Positions 51,317 to 60,000 are shown, counted from the stretch's first letter. The stretch is DNA of 64,000 bases from Flavobacterium lacus (GCF_003268815.1 NZ_QLSV01000016.1:36425-100424), one strand, 5' to 3'. A program made the numbers and translations. Notes: generated by a model from the letters alone, not told the origin.

Positions 51317-52145
51317 GGGTAGAAAGCTCATTGTTGCAACCAAACATCACAAGGAAAAAGTTATTCTTCCACTGGTTGAAGAATATTTGGGGGTAGATGT
51401 TTTTGTCCCCTCTGATTTTGACACGGATAAGTTTGGCACTTTTAGCGGAGAAGTAGAAAGAACAGGAAATGCTTTGGAAGCCATTCGAAAAAAATGTTAC
51501 GAAGCGATGGAGCAGTATGGATATGATTTAGTAGTTGCCTCCGAAGGTTCATTCGGGCCGCATCCTAGTCTTTTTTTTGCCCAAGCAGATGATGAGTTAC
51601 TAATGCTTATTGATAAAAAAAATGAATTAGAAATTATTGCCCGTGAATTAAGTTTAGAAACCAATTTTAATGCGGAGAAAATTACATCACAGGAACAGTT
51701 GCTGGAATTTGCCCAAAAATCAGATTTTCCTTCTCACGGATTGATTCTCAAAGACGCAAAAGAAAACAGTACAATTATTCATAAAGATATTTTGGATTGG
51801 GAAAACTTACAAGCAGTTTATGAGTCTATCAAGAAAGAAACCTCAGAAGTTTGGGTGGAAACAGACATGAGAGCTTACAGGAATCCGACCCGAATGAAAG
51901 TGATAGAAAAAGCGACGCAAAAATTAATAAAAAAAATAAACACTGCATGTCCAAACTGTCAAGCTCCCGGATTTGATGTGAATAAAGTAATAAAAGGTCT
52001 CCCTTGCAAGTGGTGTAAATCGCCCACAGAATCTACATTCGCTTGGCAATTCAATTGTAAAAAATGTAATTATACATCGCTTCAAAAATATCCAAATGAT
52101 AAACAATATGAATCACCCGAATTTTGCAACTACTGCAATCCCTAA
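51303..52145 (+). CDS. DUF6671-like protein with C-terminal zinc ribbons
   Basis: About 280 residues. The N-terminal part (GRKLIVATKHHKEKVILPLV; GYDLVVASEGSFGPHPSLFF) resembles DUF6671. The C-terminus has two Cys pairs (ACPNCQAPGFDV.. LPCKWCKSP) and two more (FNCKKCNY.. EFCNYCNP), which fit one or two zinc ribbons. The start at 51303 is preferred; an ATG at 51270 lies deeper inside the previous gene. Function unknown. It overlaps the Sua5-type gene by about 40-50 bases. Confidence 0.8.
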   Translation: MKFFEGRKLIVATKHHKEKVILPLVEEYLGVDVFVPSDFDTDKFGTFSGEVERTGNALEAIRKKCYEAMEQYGYDLVVASEGSFGPHPSLFFAQADDELLMLIDKKNELEIIARELSLETNFNAEKITSQEQLLEFAQKSDFPSHGLILKDAKENSTIIHKDILDWENLQAVYESIKKETSEVWVETDMRAYRNPTRMKVIEKATQKLIKKINTACPNCQAPGFDVNKVIKGLPCKWCKSPTESTFAWQFNCKKCNYTSLQKYPNDKQYESPEFCNYCNP

Positions 52146-53139
52146 TAAAAGAGGAGTTATCACAAAGTCAATAAAAAAAGCAGTTTTTTATTTAACTAAA
52201 GGCGATGTTGTGGCTATTCCAACAGAAACGGTCTATGGACTAGCCGCTAATATTTATAATGAAAGTGCTTTAAAAAAAATCTTTGAAATAAAGCAAAGAC
52301 CATTTTTTAATCCATTAATTGTTCACATTGACTCGGTTGAATCGTTAGATAAAGTTGCTAAAAATGTTCCTGAAAAAGCTTATTTGTTAGCCAAAAATTT
52401 CTGGCCCGGTCCCTTAACAATGATACTTGAAAAAAATAAAACAGTCTCTGATATTGTCACTGCAGATAAAAATACGGTTGCTGTGAGAGTGCCCAATCAT
52501 CCGGTTGCCTTAGAATTAATTAAAAAAATGGGCGTTCCACTGGCTGCTCCAAGTGCTAACCCCTTTGGCTCGATTAGTCCGACTACTGCCAAACATGTTG
52601 AAAATTATTTTAAGCATAGTCTCGATGTGATTTTAGATGGCGGTATGGCAGAAAAAGGTATTGAGTCAACTATAGTAGGTTTTAAAAAGGGAGAAGTTGT
52701 GGTTTACCGCTTAGGTTCTATTTCGCTAGAAATGCTTGAGTTAGTGGTGGGGAATGTGAAGGTCATTGTAAATTCTGAAAAACATCCTATTGCACCCGGA
52801 ATGTTAGAAAAGCATTATGCCCCCCGAACACCAATGATGATGAGTAGTAATCCTCTACATACGGCTTTTAATTTAATTGGCAAAAATATCGGACTTCTGG
52901 TTTTTGAAGGCCAGCATATTTCTAAAGATTATTATACAGAAGTGTTGTCTCCAAAGGGCGATATGGAAGAAGCTGCCAAAAATTTATACGCAGCCATGCA
53001 TAAGTTAGACACCAAAGGATTCGATTTGCTAATTGCCGAGAAGTTTCTGGACATAGGTATAGGCAAATCGATCAATGACAGACTTTCAAGGGCTTGTATA
53101 AGAGAAACCAATTTTACACCTAATAATATTTTTATTTAA
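52096..53139 (+). CDS. L-threonylcarbamoyladenylate synthase, Sua5 type
   Basis: A 347-residue enzyme that makes threonylcarbamoyl-AMP from threonine, ATP and bicarbonate for the t6A tRNA modification. GDVVAIPTETVYGLAANIYN, FWPGPLTMILEK, VAVRVPNHPVALEL and PLAAPSANPFGSISPT are YrdC-domain hallmarks, and APGMLEKHYAPRTP links to the C-terminal Sua5 domain. Starts at 52096 or 52108 both overlap the previous gene; no later Met is plausible. Its stop overlaps the sbtA start by one base (TAATG), which implies coupled translation with a bicarbonate transporter. It may be a second copy of the housekeeping enzyme. Confidence 0.9.
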   Translation: MINNMNHPNFATTAIPNKRGVITKSIKKAVFYLTKGDVVAIPTETVYGLAANIYNESALKKIFEIKQRPFFNPLIVHIDSVESLDKVAKNVPEKAYLLAKNFWPGPLTMILEKNKTVSDIVTADKNTVAVRVPNHPVALELIKKMGVPLAAPSANPFGSISPTTAKHVENYFKHSLDVILDGGMAEKGIESTIVGFKKGEVVVYRLGSISLEMLELVVGNVKVIVNSEKHPIAPGMLEKHYAPRTPMMMSSNPLHTAFNLIGKNIGLLVFEGQHISKDYYTEVLSPKGDMEEAAKNLYAAMHKLDTKGFDLLIAEKFLDIGIGKSINDRLSRACIRETNFTPNNIFI

Positions 53140-54101
53140 TGAATTTAGATTTATTACTTCAAAACTTAACCAATCCGGCTTTATTGTTTTTTGTGTTAGG
53201 AATTTTAGCCGTGAAGTTTAAAAGTGATCTGGAAATTCCGAATAACTCATCTAAATTTATTTCACTTTATCTCTTGTTTTCAATTGGTTTCAAAGGAGGA
53301 CAAGAATTGGTGCACAGCGAGCTAAATTTATCAATCTTGTGGGCTCTGCTCTTTGGCGTGCTTGTAGCTTGTATTATTCCATGCTATACCTTTTTTATCT
53401 TAAAAAGAAAACTTAGTATAGAAAACTCAGGAGCAATTGCGGCGGCTTACGGTTCAGTAAGTGCCGTGACATTTGTTACAGCGGTGTCTTTTTTAGAGAT
53501 TCAAAATATTTCGTTCAACGGCCACATGGTTGCTGTGATGGCATTAATGGAAGCTCCTGCTATTATTATTGGTGTAATCTTAATTCGTTTTTTTGGTTCC
53601 AAAGAATCGTGCAATAGTAATATGGGTTCTATTATTAAACATTCATTTACCAATGGAAGTGTCTTTTTAATTATTGGTAGTCTAATCATCGGGTTTTTAG
53701 CCAGTGATAAAGAGGCAATGGGCATAAAACCCTTTACAACCGATATTTTTAAAGGATTTCTAGCCATTTTTTTGTTGGATATGGGAATTGTTTGTGGCAA
53801 AAAAATCAATGACTTTTTAAAAAGTGGCTGGTTTACAGCTGTTTTCGCAATCGTTATTCCTTTAGTAAATGGTGTCTTTGTCGCAGTAATTAGTCAATTT
53901 ATTACAGCAGACACAGGCGATCGATTTATGTTTGCAGTTTTAGCAGCAAGTGCTTCTTATATCGCAGTTCCTGCAGCGATGAAAATGGCAGTGCCGAAAG
54001 CGAATCCGGGTTTATTTGTACCCATGGCATTAGCAGTTTCTTTTCCATTTAACATTACGGTAGGAATGCCGATATATTTGGCGGTAATTAACTATTTTTA
54101 A
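53139..54101 (+). CDS. sbtA: sodium-dependent bicarbonate transporter
   Basis: A 320-residue membrane protein of the SbtA (formerly DUF897) family, with about ten helices. Recognised stretches are LLFSIGFKGGQELVHS, AAYGSVSAVTFVTAVSFLE, VALMEAPAIIIG-like (VMALMEAPAIIIGVILI) and ASASYIAVPAAMKMAVPKAN. SbtA imports bicarbonate with sodium in cyanobacteria. Here it is the last gene of the LysR-adjacent operon and could supply bicarbonate for carboxylation and for the Sua5-type enzyme. Its end overlaps DUF2721 (opposite strand) by 4 bases. Confidence 0.92.
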   Translation: MNLDLLLQNLTNPALLFFVLGILAVKFKSDLEIPNNSSKFISLYLLFSIGFKGGQELVHSELNLSILWALLFGVLVACIIPCYTFFILKRKLSIENSGAIAAAYGSVSAVTFVTAVSFLEIQNISFNGHMVAVMALMEAPAIIIGVILIRFFGSKESCNSNMGSIIKHSFTNGSVFLIIGSLIIGFLASDKEAMGIKPFTTDIFKGFLAIFLLDMGIVCGKKINDFLKSGWFTAVFAIVIPLVNGVFVAVISQFITADTGDRFMFAVLAASASYIAVPAAMKMAVPKANPGLFVPMALAVSFPFNITVGMPIYLAVINYF

Positions 54102-54487
54102 TCAACCATATCTTTTAAATGAACCCGCAATGCATTCACCGAAATACTAATTTCCCAAAACGAAATACCCAACGATATCAATAAGGCTAATAAACTTCCG
54201 CCAAAAAGAACAATACCCGGCAATTGGTGTTCAAAAAATAAAACCAACATCGCAAAAACCGATAAAAACAAACTCAACACACCAGCCAATTGCATGTAAC
54301 GAATCAACGTTAACCGGAGGTTTAAATTCGCGATTTCAATCAAAATACTTTTGTTCTCTTTTTCATCATACGTCTTTTTTAATCCACGCACAATTTGAGC
54401 AATGGTTAAAAACCGATTGGTATAGGCCAATAAAATCAACGAAGTGGCAGAAAAGAGTAGGGCGGGAGTGTCTATGGTTAGTGTCAT
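54098..54487 (-). CDS. DUF2721 membrane protein
   Basis: A 129-residue protein with three hydrophobic segments (ALLFSATSLILLAYTN, LAGVLSLFLSVFAMLVLFF, IVLFGGSLLALLISLGI) and the charged middle of DUF2721. Function unknown. It is convergent with sbtA, with a 4-base overlap at the stop codons. Confidence 0.82.
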   Translation of the reverse strand: MTLTIDTPALLFSATSLILLAYTNRFLTIAQIVRGLKKTYDEKENKSILIEIANLNLRLTLIRYMQLAGVLSLFLSVFAMLVLFFEHQLPGIVLFGGSLLALLISLGISFWEISISVNALRVHLKDMVD

Positions 54488-54780
54488 GGTGTGGTTGCGG
54501 GTTAAAAAGTTGCGGGTTCAAAGTTCGTTAATCTTGAAGCGAGTTTCAATATATATTGAATAAAATTTTAAAACCAGTCATTTTCAAAAGAAGTAAACGA
54601 ACTCAACTTTGGAATGTTTGAAAAAATATGCCCGGATTTAACTGAAGAATCGTACAAATATTTATTTCATTAATATGTAATCTACTTGTAATGCTATAAT
54701 TGATTATATCAAGTTGAGCTATGAAACACTTTAAAAAAGCAGATAAAAAATAATAAGAGAAATTGCTATCAGTAAAAATT

Positions 54781-54957
54781 TTAATTTTCTGTAATACTTT
54801 CTATATACGCGATCAATCTGGCTACAATTCCTTGCTTTTCATTTTCAGGATTATCTAATTTTGAAGCATATTCGTAAGCCTTAAACGTTGAGATGAAAAA
54901 GGCAATAAAAAAAACTACCGCGATAATCGTTAAAATAATAAGGTCTAGATTTTCCAT
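54781..54957 (-). CDS. 58-residue single-pass membrane protein
   Basis: ATG 54957 to TAA 54781 encodes MENLDLIILTIIAVVFFIAF, then FISTFKAYEYASKLDNPENE, then KQGIVARLIAYIESITEN: an N-terminal helix and a soluble tail. It starts one base after the end of the 59-residue gene, so the two form a small operon. No family is recognised. The upstream spacer 54488-54780 holds a possible 34-codon remnant ending EKICPDLTEESYKYLFH that I cannot place. Confidence 0.65.
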   Translation of the reverse strand: MENLDLIILTIIAVVFFIAFFISTFKAYEYASKLDNPENEKQGIVARLIAYIESITEN

Positions 54958-54958
54958 A

Positions 54959-55138
54959 CTACTTTTTAAGTTTTAAATTGAAATAGATCAGTAATCCAAT
55001 AATTGTTGGAGGCCATAATCCAATAAAAAGTGCACGTTCGGGGTTATTTAAAACAACATAATAATATTCCGAAATAAATATTAACACCACAACCAATACA
55101 AGAATAAGCAGTTCTATTTTTTTAAATTTAGTAAACAT
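54959..55138 (-). CDS. 59-residue two-helix membrane protein
   Basis: ATG 55138 to TAG 54959 encodes MFTKFKKIELLILVLVVVLI, then FISEYYYVVLNNPERALFIG, then LWPPTIIGLLIYFNLKLKK: two membrane segments with a basic tail. It precedes the 58-residue gene with one base between. No family is recognised. Confidence 0.65.
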   Translation of the reverse strand: MFTKFKKIELLILVLVVVLIFISEYYYVVLNNPERALFIGLWPPTIIGLLIYFNLKLKK

Positions 55139-55273
55139 TTTTTAGTTGTTTTTAAGAAAGATCTGCAGTAAATATACGATAAAAACTATTGGATTTTTAA
55201 CAGAATAAAAAAAATATGTAAGCTTTTGCTCATAGGTCTTGCCTCTAAGCTTTTCTTATTTGATCTTTAAAAT

Positions 55274-55559
55274 TTATATATTCAAATTTTGTCTACTTGA
55301 AAACACATCAAGTATAAATACTCTTTCAGGTTCAATTTTGTAAACAATTTTGAAGTTCCATTTTGGAAAAAATCGAATATTTTCAGATTTAAAAATAGGA
55401 TCAATAGGATTTCGTTCCGGAAAAATTGATAGTTTTTTCCCAATTGTGAAAAGAGTATCAACTAACATTTTCAGCATTGTGTGGACTTTTTAGATGTATG
55501 AAATCATAAATAGGCTGGATAGATACAATTGCATCTTCGGACCAAATGACTGTCCTCAT
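55274..55559 (-). pseudogene. RelE/ParE-type toxin gene, frameshifted
   Basis: ATG 55559 opens MRTVIWSEDAIVSIQPIYDF, then IHLKSPHNAE, in one frame; the homologous remainder KMLVDTLFTIGKKLSIFPER.. IRFFPKWNFKIVYKIEPERV.. continues in the next frame to 55274. One missing A in the A-run (plus-strand TTTT at 55468-55471) accounts for the break: GAA AAA ATG would restore the usual 'SPHNAEKM' junction. The frame overlaps the antitoxin stop as ATGA, the usual toxin-antitoxin spacing. It could be inactivated or reflect a sequencing slip. Confidence 0.75.
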
Positions 55560-55795
55560 TTCTTTTTTATCTTAGCTTTTGCATCTTCAGTCAAATAACC
55601 ATTTTCAGTATCTTCAGACGCATGTAGGATTTTTGAAATATGCTCTTGATATTCATTTTTGGTTAAAGGAGTGCCATTTGCTTTGTAGGTAAATACTTCT
55701 TCGTCAAGTAATTTTTCTATGTTAGAAAGCAAATTAGTATTTTCTACATCTAAAATTCGATGTACTATATTTTTTCGTTGGGTTTCAATATTCAT
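55556..55795 (-). CDS. antitoxin-like protein of a RelE/ParE-type pair
   Basis: A 79-residue protein (MNIETQRKNIVHRILDVENT; LLSNIEKLLDEEVFTYKANG) with the helical build of small antitoxins found upstream of RelE-like genes in Bacteroidota. Its stop overlaps the toxin start by 4 bases (ATGA). The toxin frame is broken, so this may now be an orphan antitoxin. Confidence 0.7.
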   Translation of the reverse strand: MNIETQRKNIVHRILDVENTNLLSNIEKLLDEEVFTYKANGTPLTKNEYQEHISKILHASEDTENGYLTEDAKAKIKKK

Positions 55796-55845
55796 TTTAT
55801 TGAAATTTAAATTGATTATAAATTTAAGGAATAATTTTTAAAGTT

Positions 55846-55879
55846 ATAAAAAAAACCTGCAAGCATTCACTCACAGGTT
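55846..55879 (-). terminator. terminator of htpG
   Basis: AACCTG (55854) and CAGGTT (55874) pair; on the minus strand the hairpin runs into eight T residues, about 30 bases after the htpG stop. Confidence 0.8.
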
Positions 55880-55911
55880 CAGTCTTACTACTTAATTCTC
55901 CCGTCTTAATA

Positions 55912-57798
55912 CTATTTAATCATCTCAAAACTTCGCTTCACAAACGCCGTCAATTCCTCACCTTTCAATAATCCTTGCGAGATTTTAGCTAAGTCCATTG
56001 CTTGTTTTACCAAATGTTCTTGAGCCGATTTGTCTTCCGTGGAAAGAATGGTTGTTGCTAAATTAGAGTTGGTATTCACCACCAAATTATACATTTCCGG
56101 GAAGTTACCCATACCAAACATTCCGCCACCGCCGGACTGACTCATTTCTTTCATTCGTCGCATAAATTCCGGTTGCGTAATCATAAACGGAGCGGCATTG
56201 CTATCCATTGCTTCCAATTGAACCGTATACGTTGCTTTTGGAACTAATTCTTCTAAAACGGTTTTTAATTTGGTTGATTCTTCTTCCGATAATTTTGAAA
56301 TCTGCGTGTCTTCTTTTTGAATTAATTTGTCAATGTGATCAGAATCTACTCGAACAAACGTCAAGTTTTCATTATCCGCTTCTAATTTTTGAATTAAATG
56401 CGAAACGATTGGGCTGTCAAGCAATAGTACTTCGTAACCTTTTTCTCTGGCTATGTCAATGTAACCGTGTTGAGCTTCTTTGTTGGAAGCATATAAAACG
56501 ACCAATTTTCCGTTTTTGTCCGTTTGATTGGCTGCTAGTTTTTCTTTTAATTCTGCTAAGGTGAAAAATTTATCATCAACGGTTGGATACAAAACAAAAT
56601 CTCCCGCTTTTTCATAGAATTTGTCTTCCGAAAGCATTCCGTATTCCAATACGATTTTGATATCGTTCCATTTTTGCTCAAAATCTTCACGGTTTTCATT
56701 GAATAATGACTTCAATTTATCCGCTACTTTTCGGGTAATGTAATTGGAAATCTTTTTCACATTGCCATCCGATTGCAAATACGAACGCGAAACATTCAAC
56801 GGAATATCCGGCGAATCAATCACTCCGCGAAGCATCACCAAAAATTCAGGAACAATGCCTTCTACATTATCCGTTACATAAACCTGATTTTGGTATAACT
56901 GAATTTTGTCTTTCTGAATTTGTAAATCCGCAGACATTTTTGGGAAATATAAAATTCCGGTCAAATTAAACGGATAATCCACATTCAAATGAATACTGAA
57001 CAACGGATCTTCAAATTGCATCGGATACAATTCGCGGTAGAATTCTTTATAATCCTCGTCTTTTAATTCCGTTGGAGCTTTGGTCCAAGCCGGAGTAGGG
57101 TTGTTGATGATATTATCAACCTCAATTTCTTCTGCTTTGAAATCTTCAGGAGCATCTTCCGGTTTTGGAAGCGTTTCTTTTTTAGTTCCAAATTTAATGG
57201 GCACCGGCATGAATTTGTTGTATTTTTTCAACAATTCACGGATTTTAAATTCTTCTAAAAATTCTAAAGAATCCTCAGCAATATGAAGGATAATTTCAGT
57301 TCCTCTTTCTGTTTTGTCGCTTGGAACTAAAGTAAATTCCGGACTTCCATCACACGTCCAATGTGCGGCAGGTTCGTCTTTAAATGATTTAGTAATAATT
57401 TCCACTTTGGAAGCCACCATAAAAGCAGAATAAAATCCTAATCCAAAATGACCGATGATACCTGAATCTTTGGCAGAATCTTTGTATTTTTCCAAAAACT
57501 CTTCGGCACCCGAAAAAGCCACTTGGTTGATGTATTTTTCAACTTCTTCAGCAGTCATTCCTAATCCTTGATCGATAATGTGAAGTTTTTTGTTTTCCTT
57601 ATCGATTTTGACTTCAATTTTCGGATTGCCATATTCCACTTTGGCTTCGCCAATGCTGGTAAGGTGTTTTAATTTTAAAGTAGCATCTGTGGCATTAGAC
57701 ACTAGTTCACGAAGAAAAATTTCGTGATCACTGTATAAAAACTTTTTAATTAAAGGAAAGATGTTTTCTACAGAAACATTAATTTTTCCGGTTGTCAT
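55912..57798 (-). CDS. htpG: molecular chaperone Hsp90
   Basis: A 628-residue bacterial Hsp90, an ATP-dependent chaperone in the cytoplasm. The GHKL ATPase motifs are LRELVSNATDATLKL (Glu and Asn), IIDQGLGMTAEEV (DxGxG) and IIGHFGLGFYSAFMV. The middle domain (FSIHLNVDYPFNLTGILYFP, IPLNVSRSYLQSD) and C-terminal domain follow. Length is normal. No TAnnTTTG box is evident in the 57799-57996 spacer, so it may use another sigma factor. Confidence 0.97.
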   Translation of the reverse strand: MTTGKINVSVENIFPLIKKFLYSDHEIFLRELVSNATDATLKLKHLTSIGEAKVEYGNPKIEVKIDKENKKLHIIDQGLGMTAEEVEKYINQVAFSGAEEFLEKYKDSAKDSGIIGHFGLGFYSAFMVASKVEIITKSFKDEPAAHWTCDGSPEFTLVPSDKTERGTEIILHIAEDSLEFLEEFKIRELLKKYNKFMPVPIKFGTKKETLPKPEDAPEDFKAEEIEVDNIINNPTPAWTKAPTELKDEDYKEFYRELYPMQFEDPLFSIHLNVDYPFNLTGILYFPKMSADLQIQKDKIQLYQNQVYVTDNVEGIVPEFLVMLRGVIDSPDIPLNVSRSYLQSDGNVKKISNYITRKVADKLKSLFNENREDFEQKWNDIKIVLEYGMLSEDKFYEKAGDFVLYPTVDDKFFTLAELKEKLAANQTDKNGKLVVLYASNKEAQHGYIDIAREKGYEVLLLDSPIVSHLIQKLEADNENLTFVRVDSDHIDKLIQKEDTQISKLSEEESTKLKTVLEELVPKATYTVQLEAMDSNAAPFMITQPEFMRRMKEMSQSGGGGMFGMGNFPEMYNLVVNTNSNLATTILSTEDKSAQEHLVKQAMDLAKISQGLLKGEELTAFVKRSFEMIK

Positions 57799-57961
57799 AT
57801 TTTGAATTTTAAGTTAAACATTATTGGTTTCTCAATAAGCAAAAGCAATACCATTTGTGAAGATATGACAAATTGACGTAGAAATAATTAGTTAAGAAGT
57901 GTAGAATTAATTTGATAATAGAAAGTGGGAATTATGTAATTTTATTTAGAAAAAATGGAAG

Positions 57962-57969
57962 TATCTTTG
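57962..57969 (+). promoter_or_regulatory. -7 promoter box of the lipocalin-like/ompA unit
   Basis: TATCTTTG fits TAnnTTTG, 27 bases before ATG 57997. Confidence 0.55.
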
Positions 57970-57996
57970 TATCACTAACATTTAAAGTAGTAAAAA

Positions 57997-58467
57997 ATGA
58001 GAAAAATAATTTTTATAAGTATGTTATCCGTGTTGTTTTTTTCCTGCAAAACAAACACCGCCACAAAGTTGGACAACAAGACCGAAGCAGGCATGAAAGG
58101 AAATTGGGTAATTGCATCAGTAAATTATCCGGGGTCAGAGTACATTAAAGTAAATTCATTTGAACTTGCCGATTCACAATGTTTCGTGGGAAGTAATTGG
58201 AAATTCGTTTCCAATAATAACAAGGGTGAAATGGCACTAACCAAAGCGGGTTGCCCTGCCTTTAGTTCGCCAATTACTTGGTTTGTGAATAAAGAAGGAA
58301 ATTTTGTCATGAAAGTGTTAGACGCTGGAGAAAAAGCGAAGAAAGTGAGAGAAGGCTATGTATTGAAAGTAGCCAATCAAACTGAAAGTTCTTTTCAATT
58401 GGTAGATAGAATTAGCGTAGGAAATTCGATGACAGATGTGGTTTATCAATTTCAAAAAGTAAATTAA
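57997..58467 (+). CDS. lipocalin-like lipoprotein
   Basis: A 156-residue lipoprotein (MRKIIFISMLSVLFFSCKTN; lipobox FFSC). GNWVIASVNYPGSEYIKVNS near residue 35 is the GxW start of a lipocalin-like barrel and the Cys pair (SQCFVGSNWKF, KAGCPAF) could be bridged. The ligand is unknown. It lies 25 bases before the ompA-like gene and is probably co-transcribed with it. Confidence 0.8.
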   Translation: MRKIIFISMLSVLFFSCKTNTATKLDNKTEAGMKGNWVIASVNYPGSEYIKVNSFELADSQCFVGSNWKFVSNNNKGEMALTKAGCPAFSSPITWFVNKEGNFVMKVLDAGEKAKKVREGYVLKVANQTESSFQLVDRISVGNSMTDVVYQFQKVN

Positions 58468-58492
58468 ATAAAATAATATAATACAACAGAAT

Positions 58493-59188
58493 ATGAAAAA
58501 AATAATAGCAATAAGTATCGTTGCTTCTTTTGCATTAGGGACACTCTTTACGGGTTGTGAAGCGGCAAAAAATACAAATAATACACAAAGAGGTGCCGGA
58601 ATTGGCGTCGCTGCTGGAGCAGTAATTGGTGGAATTCTAGGAAACAACCTCGGAAAAGGTGGAAACACCGCTCTTGGAGCCGTAATTGGCGGTGTTGTAG
58701 GTGGAACCGTGGGAGGTGTAATTGGTAATAAAATGGACAAGCAAGCCCGCGAAATCGAACAAGCGTTACCGGGTGCAGAAGTAAACCGAGTAGAAGAGGG
58801 TATTGTATTGGTTTTGGGTGAAAATTCAGTGAATTTTGAAACTAATAAATCAGTTTTAACGGCTACTGCTAAAGCAAATTTGGATAAAGTTGTACCTGTT
58901 TTTCAAAGTTATGCTGATACCGATATTGTAATTTATGGTTATACTGACAGCACAGGTCGATTAGAATTTAATCAAAAATTGTCCGAAGATCGAGCGGCAT
59001 CTGTGAGAAGTTATTTAGTAAGTAAAGGTTTAGGTTCTACCCGTATTAAAACAAAAGGAATGGGGCCCAACGATCCAATTGCTTCTAATGAAACGGTGGA
59101 AGGAAGAAGTAAAAACCGTCGAGTGGAATTTACAATTACTGCTAACGAAAAAATGATTCAAGATGCAGAGAAAGAAGTGAAAAACTAA
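58493..59188 (+). CDS. OmpA-family lipoprotein with glycine-zipper segment
   Basis: A 231-residue protein: lipoprotein signal (SFALGTLFTGCEAAKN), then a Gly-rich zipper (GAGIGVAAGAVIGGILGNNL and GAVIGGVVGGTVGGVIGN), then an OmpA-like peptidoglycan-binding domain (YGYTDSTGRLEFNQKLSEDR, KGMGPNDPIAS, GRSKNRRVEF). It probably tethers the outer membrane to the cell wall. It is followed by a strong terminator. Confidence 0.9.
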   Translation: MKKIIAISIVASFALGTLFTGCEAAKNTNNTQRGAGIGVAAGAVIGGILGNNLGKGGNTALGAVIGGVVGGTVGGVIGNKMDKQAREIEQALPGAEVNRVEEGIVLVLGENSVNFETNKSVLTATAKANLDKVVPVFQSYADTDIVIYGYTDSTGRLEFNQKLSEDRAASVRSYLVSKGLGSTRIKTKGMGPNDPIASNETVEGRSKNRRVEFTITANEKMIQDAEKEVKN

Positions 59189-59206
59189 TTGCTTTTTAAA
59201 TAGTAC

Positions 59207-59239
59207 AAAGACCATCAATTGTGATGGTCTTTTTTTTTG
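59207..59239 (+). terminator. terminator of the ompA-like gene
   Basis: AAAGACCATCA (59207) and TGATGGTCTTT (59222) form an 11-bp stem with a 4-base loop, followed by a long T-tract. Confidence 0.93.
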
Positions 59240-59268
59240 AAATAACTTTAACAAATATTTTGTTTAAA

Positions 59269-59276
59269 TAATTTTG
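59269..59276 (+). promoter_or_regulatory. -7 promoter box of the TetR-like gene
   Basis: TAATTTTG fits TAnnTTTG. It overlaps the frame's first TTG (59274), so translation must begin at ATG 59292 or, more likely, ATG 59328. Confidence 0.55.
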
Positions 59277-59327
59277 AAAAAAGTTGAACAAATGAGTACC
59301 TTTACAATCAAGAAATTTAACCAAAAA

Positions 59328-59999
59328 ATGGCAACAATAAAAAAAACAACAACGAAGAAAAAACTTGTAAGTGATGACCAAATTGTAAGTATGTACATGG
59401 ATCAAGTTTTACAAAATAATGCCGAACCCAAGAATGTGTATTTGTTTTGTCAAGAAAATAAAATTTTAGAAACTGAATTTTATGCTTTATATGGTTCAAT
59501 AGAAGCATTGAAGCAAGACATTTGGGTAAAGTTTTTTGAAAATGTTAAAAACACGGTCGAATCGGACGAAAATTATTTGACCTATTCCAATAAAAATAAA
59601 CTATTAACGCTTTATTTTTCATTGATTGAAATACTTACACTAAACAGAAGTTATGTGGTATTTGCGTTGAAGGAAGAAAAAAATATGTTGAAGAATTTGC
59701 AACAATTGAAATCGTTCCGAAACCATTTTAAAAGTTTTATCGTAGATATGACAGACACGCAAACTTCGGAAGAAGATTTTAAAGTCAATAAGGTTTTAAA
59801 ACCACTTTATGTAGAAGGTGCTTGGGTAGAGTTCTTATTTATATTGAAATTTTGGTTGGAGGACACTTCCAAAGGATTTGAAAAAACCGATGTAATGATT
59901 GAAAAAGCAGTAAAAGCTACTTTTGATGTCTTAGACACTACGCCATTGGATAGTTTATTGGATTTAGGCAAATTTGTTTGGAAGGAAAAATTTAATTAA
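59328..59999 (+). CDS. TetR-like regulator
   Basis: About 223 residues. The start MATIKKTTTKKKLVSDDQIV at 59328 is preferred over ATG 59292 because a basic short leader precedes the helix-turn-helix (SMYMDQVLQNNAEPKNVYLF; LETEFYALYGSIEALKQDIW). The C-terminal half is helical, as in TetR ligand domains. The unusual, divergent helix-turn-helix makes DNA binding less certain. It precedes the AarF/UbiB kinase gene, and both read the same way, so it may control that gene. Confidence 0.75.
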   Translation: MATIKKTTTKKKLVSDDQIVSMYMDQVLQNNAEPKNVYLFCQENKILETEFYALYGSIEALKQDIWVKFFENVKNTVESDENYLTYSNKNKLLTLYFSLIEILTLNRSYVVFALKEEKNMLKNLQQLKSFRNHFKSFIVDMTDTQTSEEDFKVNKVLKPLYVEGAWVEFLFILKFWLEDTSKGFEKTDVMIEKAVKATFDVLDTTPLDSLLDLGKFVWKEKFN

Positions 60000-60000
60000 C

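Noticed and set aside
54560..54675. 34-codon frame ending EKICPDLTEESYKYLFH
   Set aside because: It reads like the end of a real protein, but there is a stop codon just upstream and no start, so it is at best a remnant I cannot identify.
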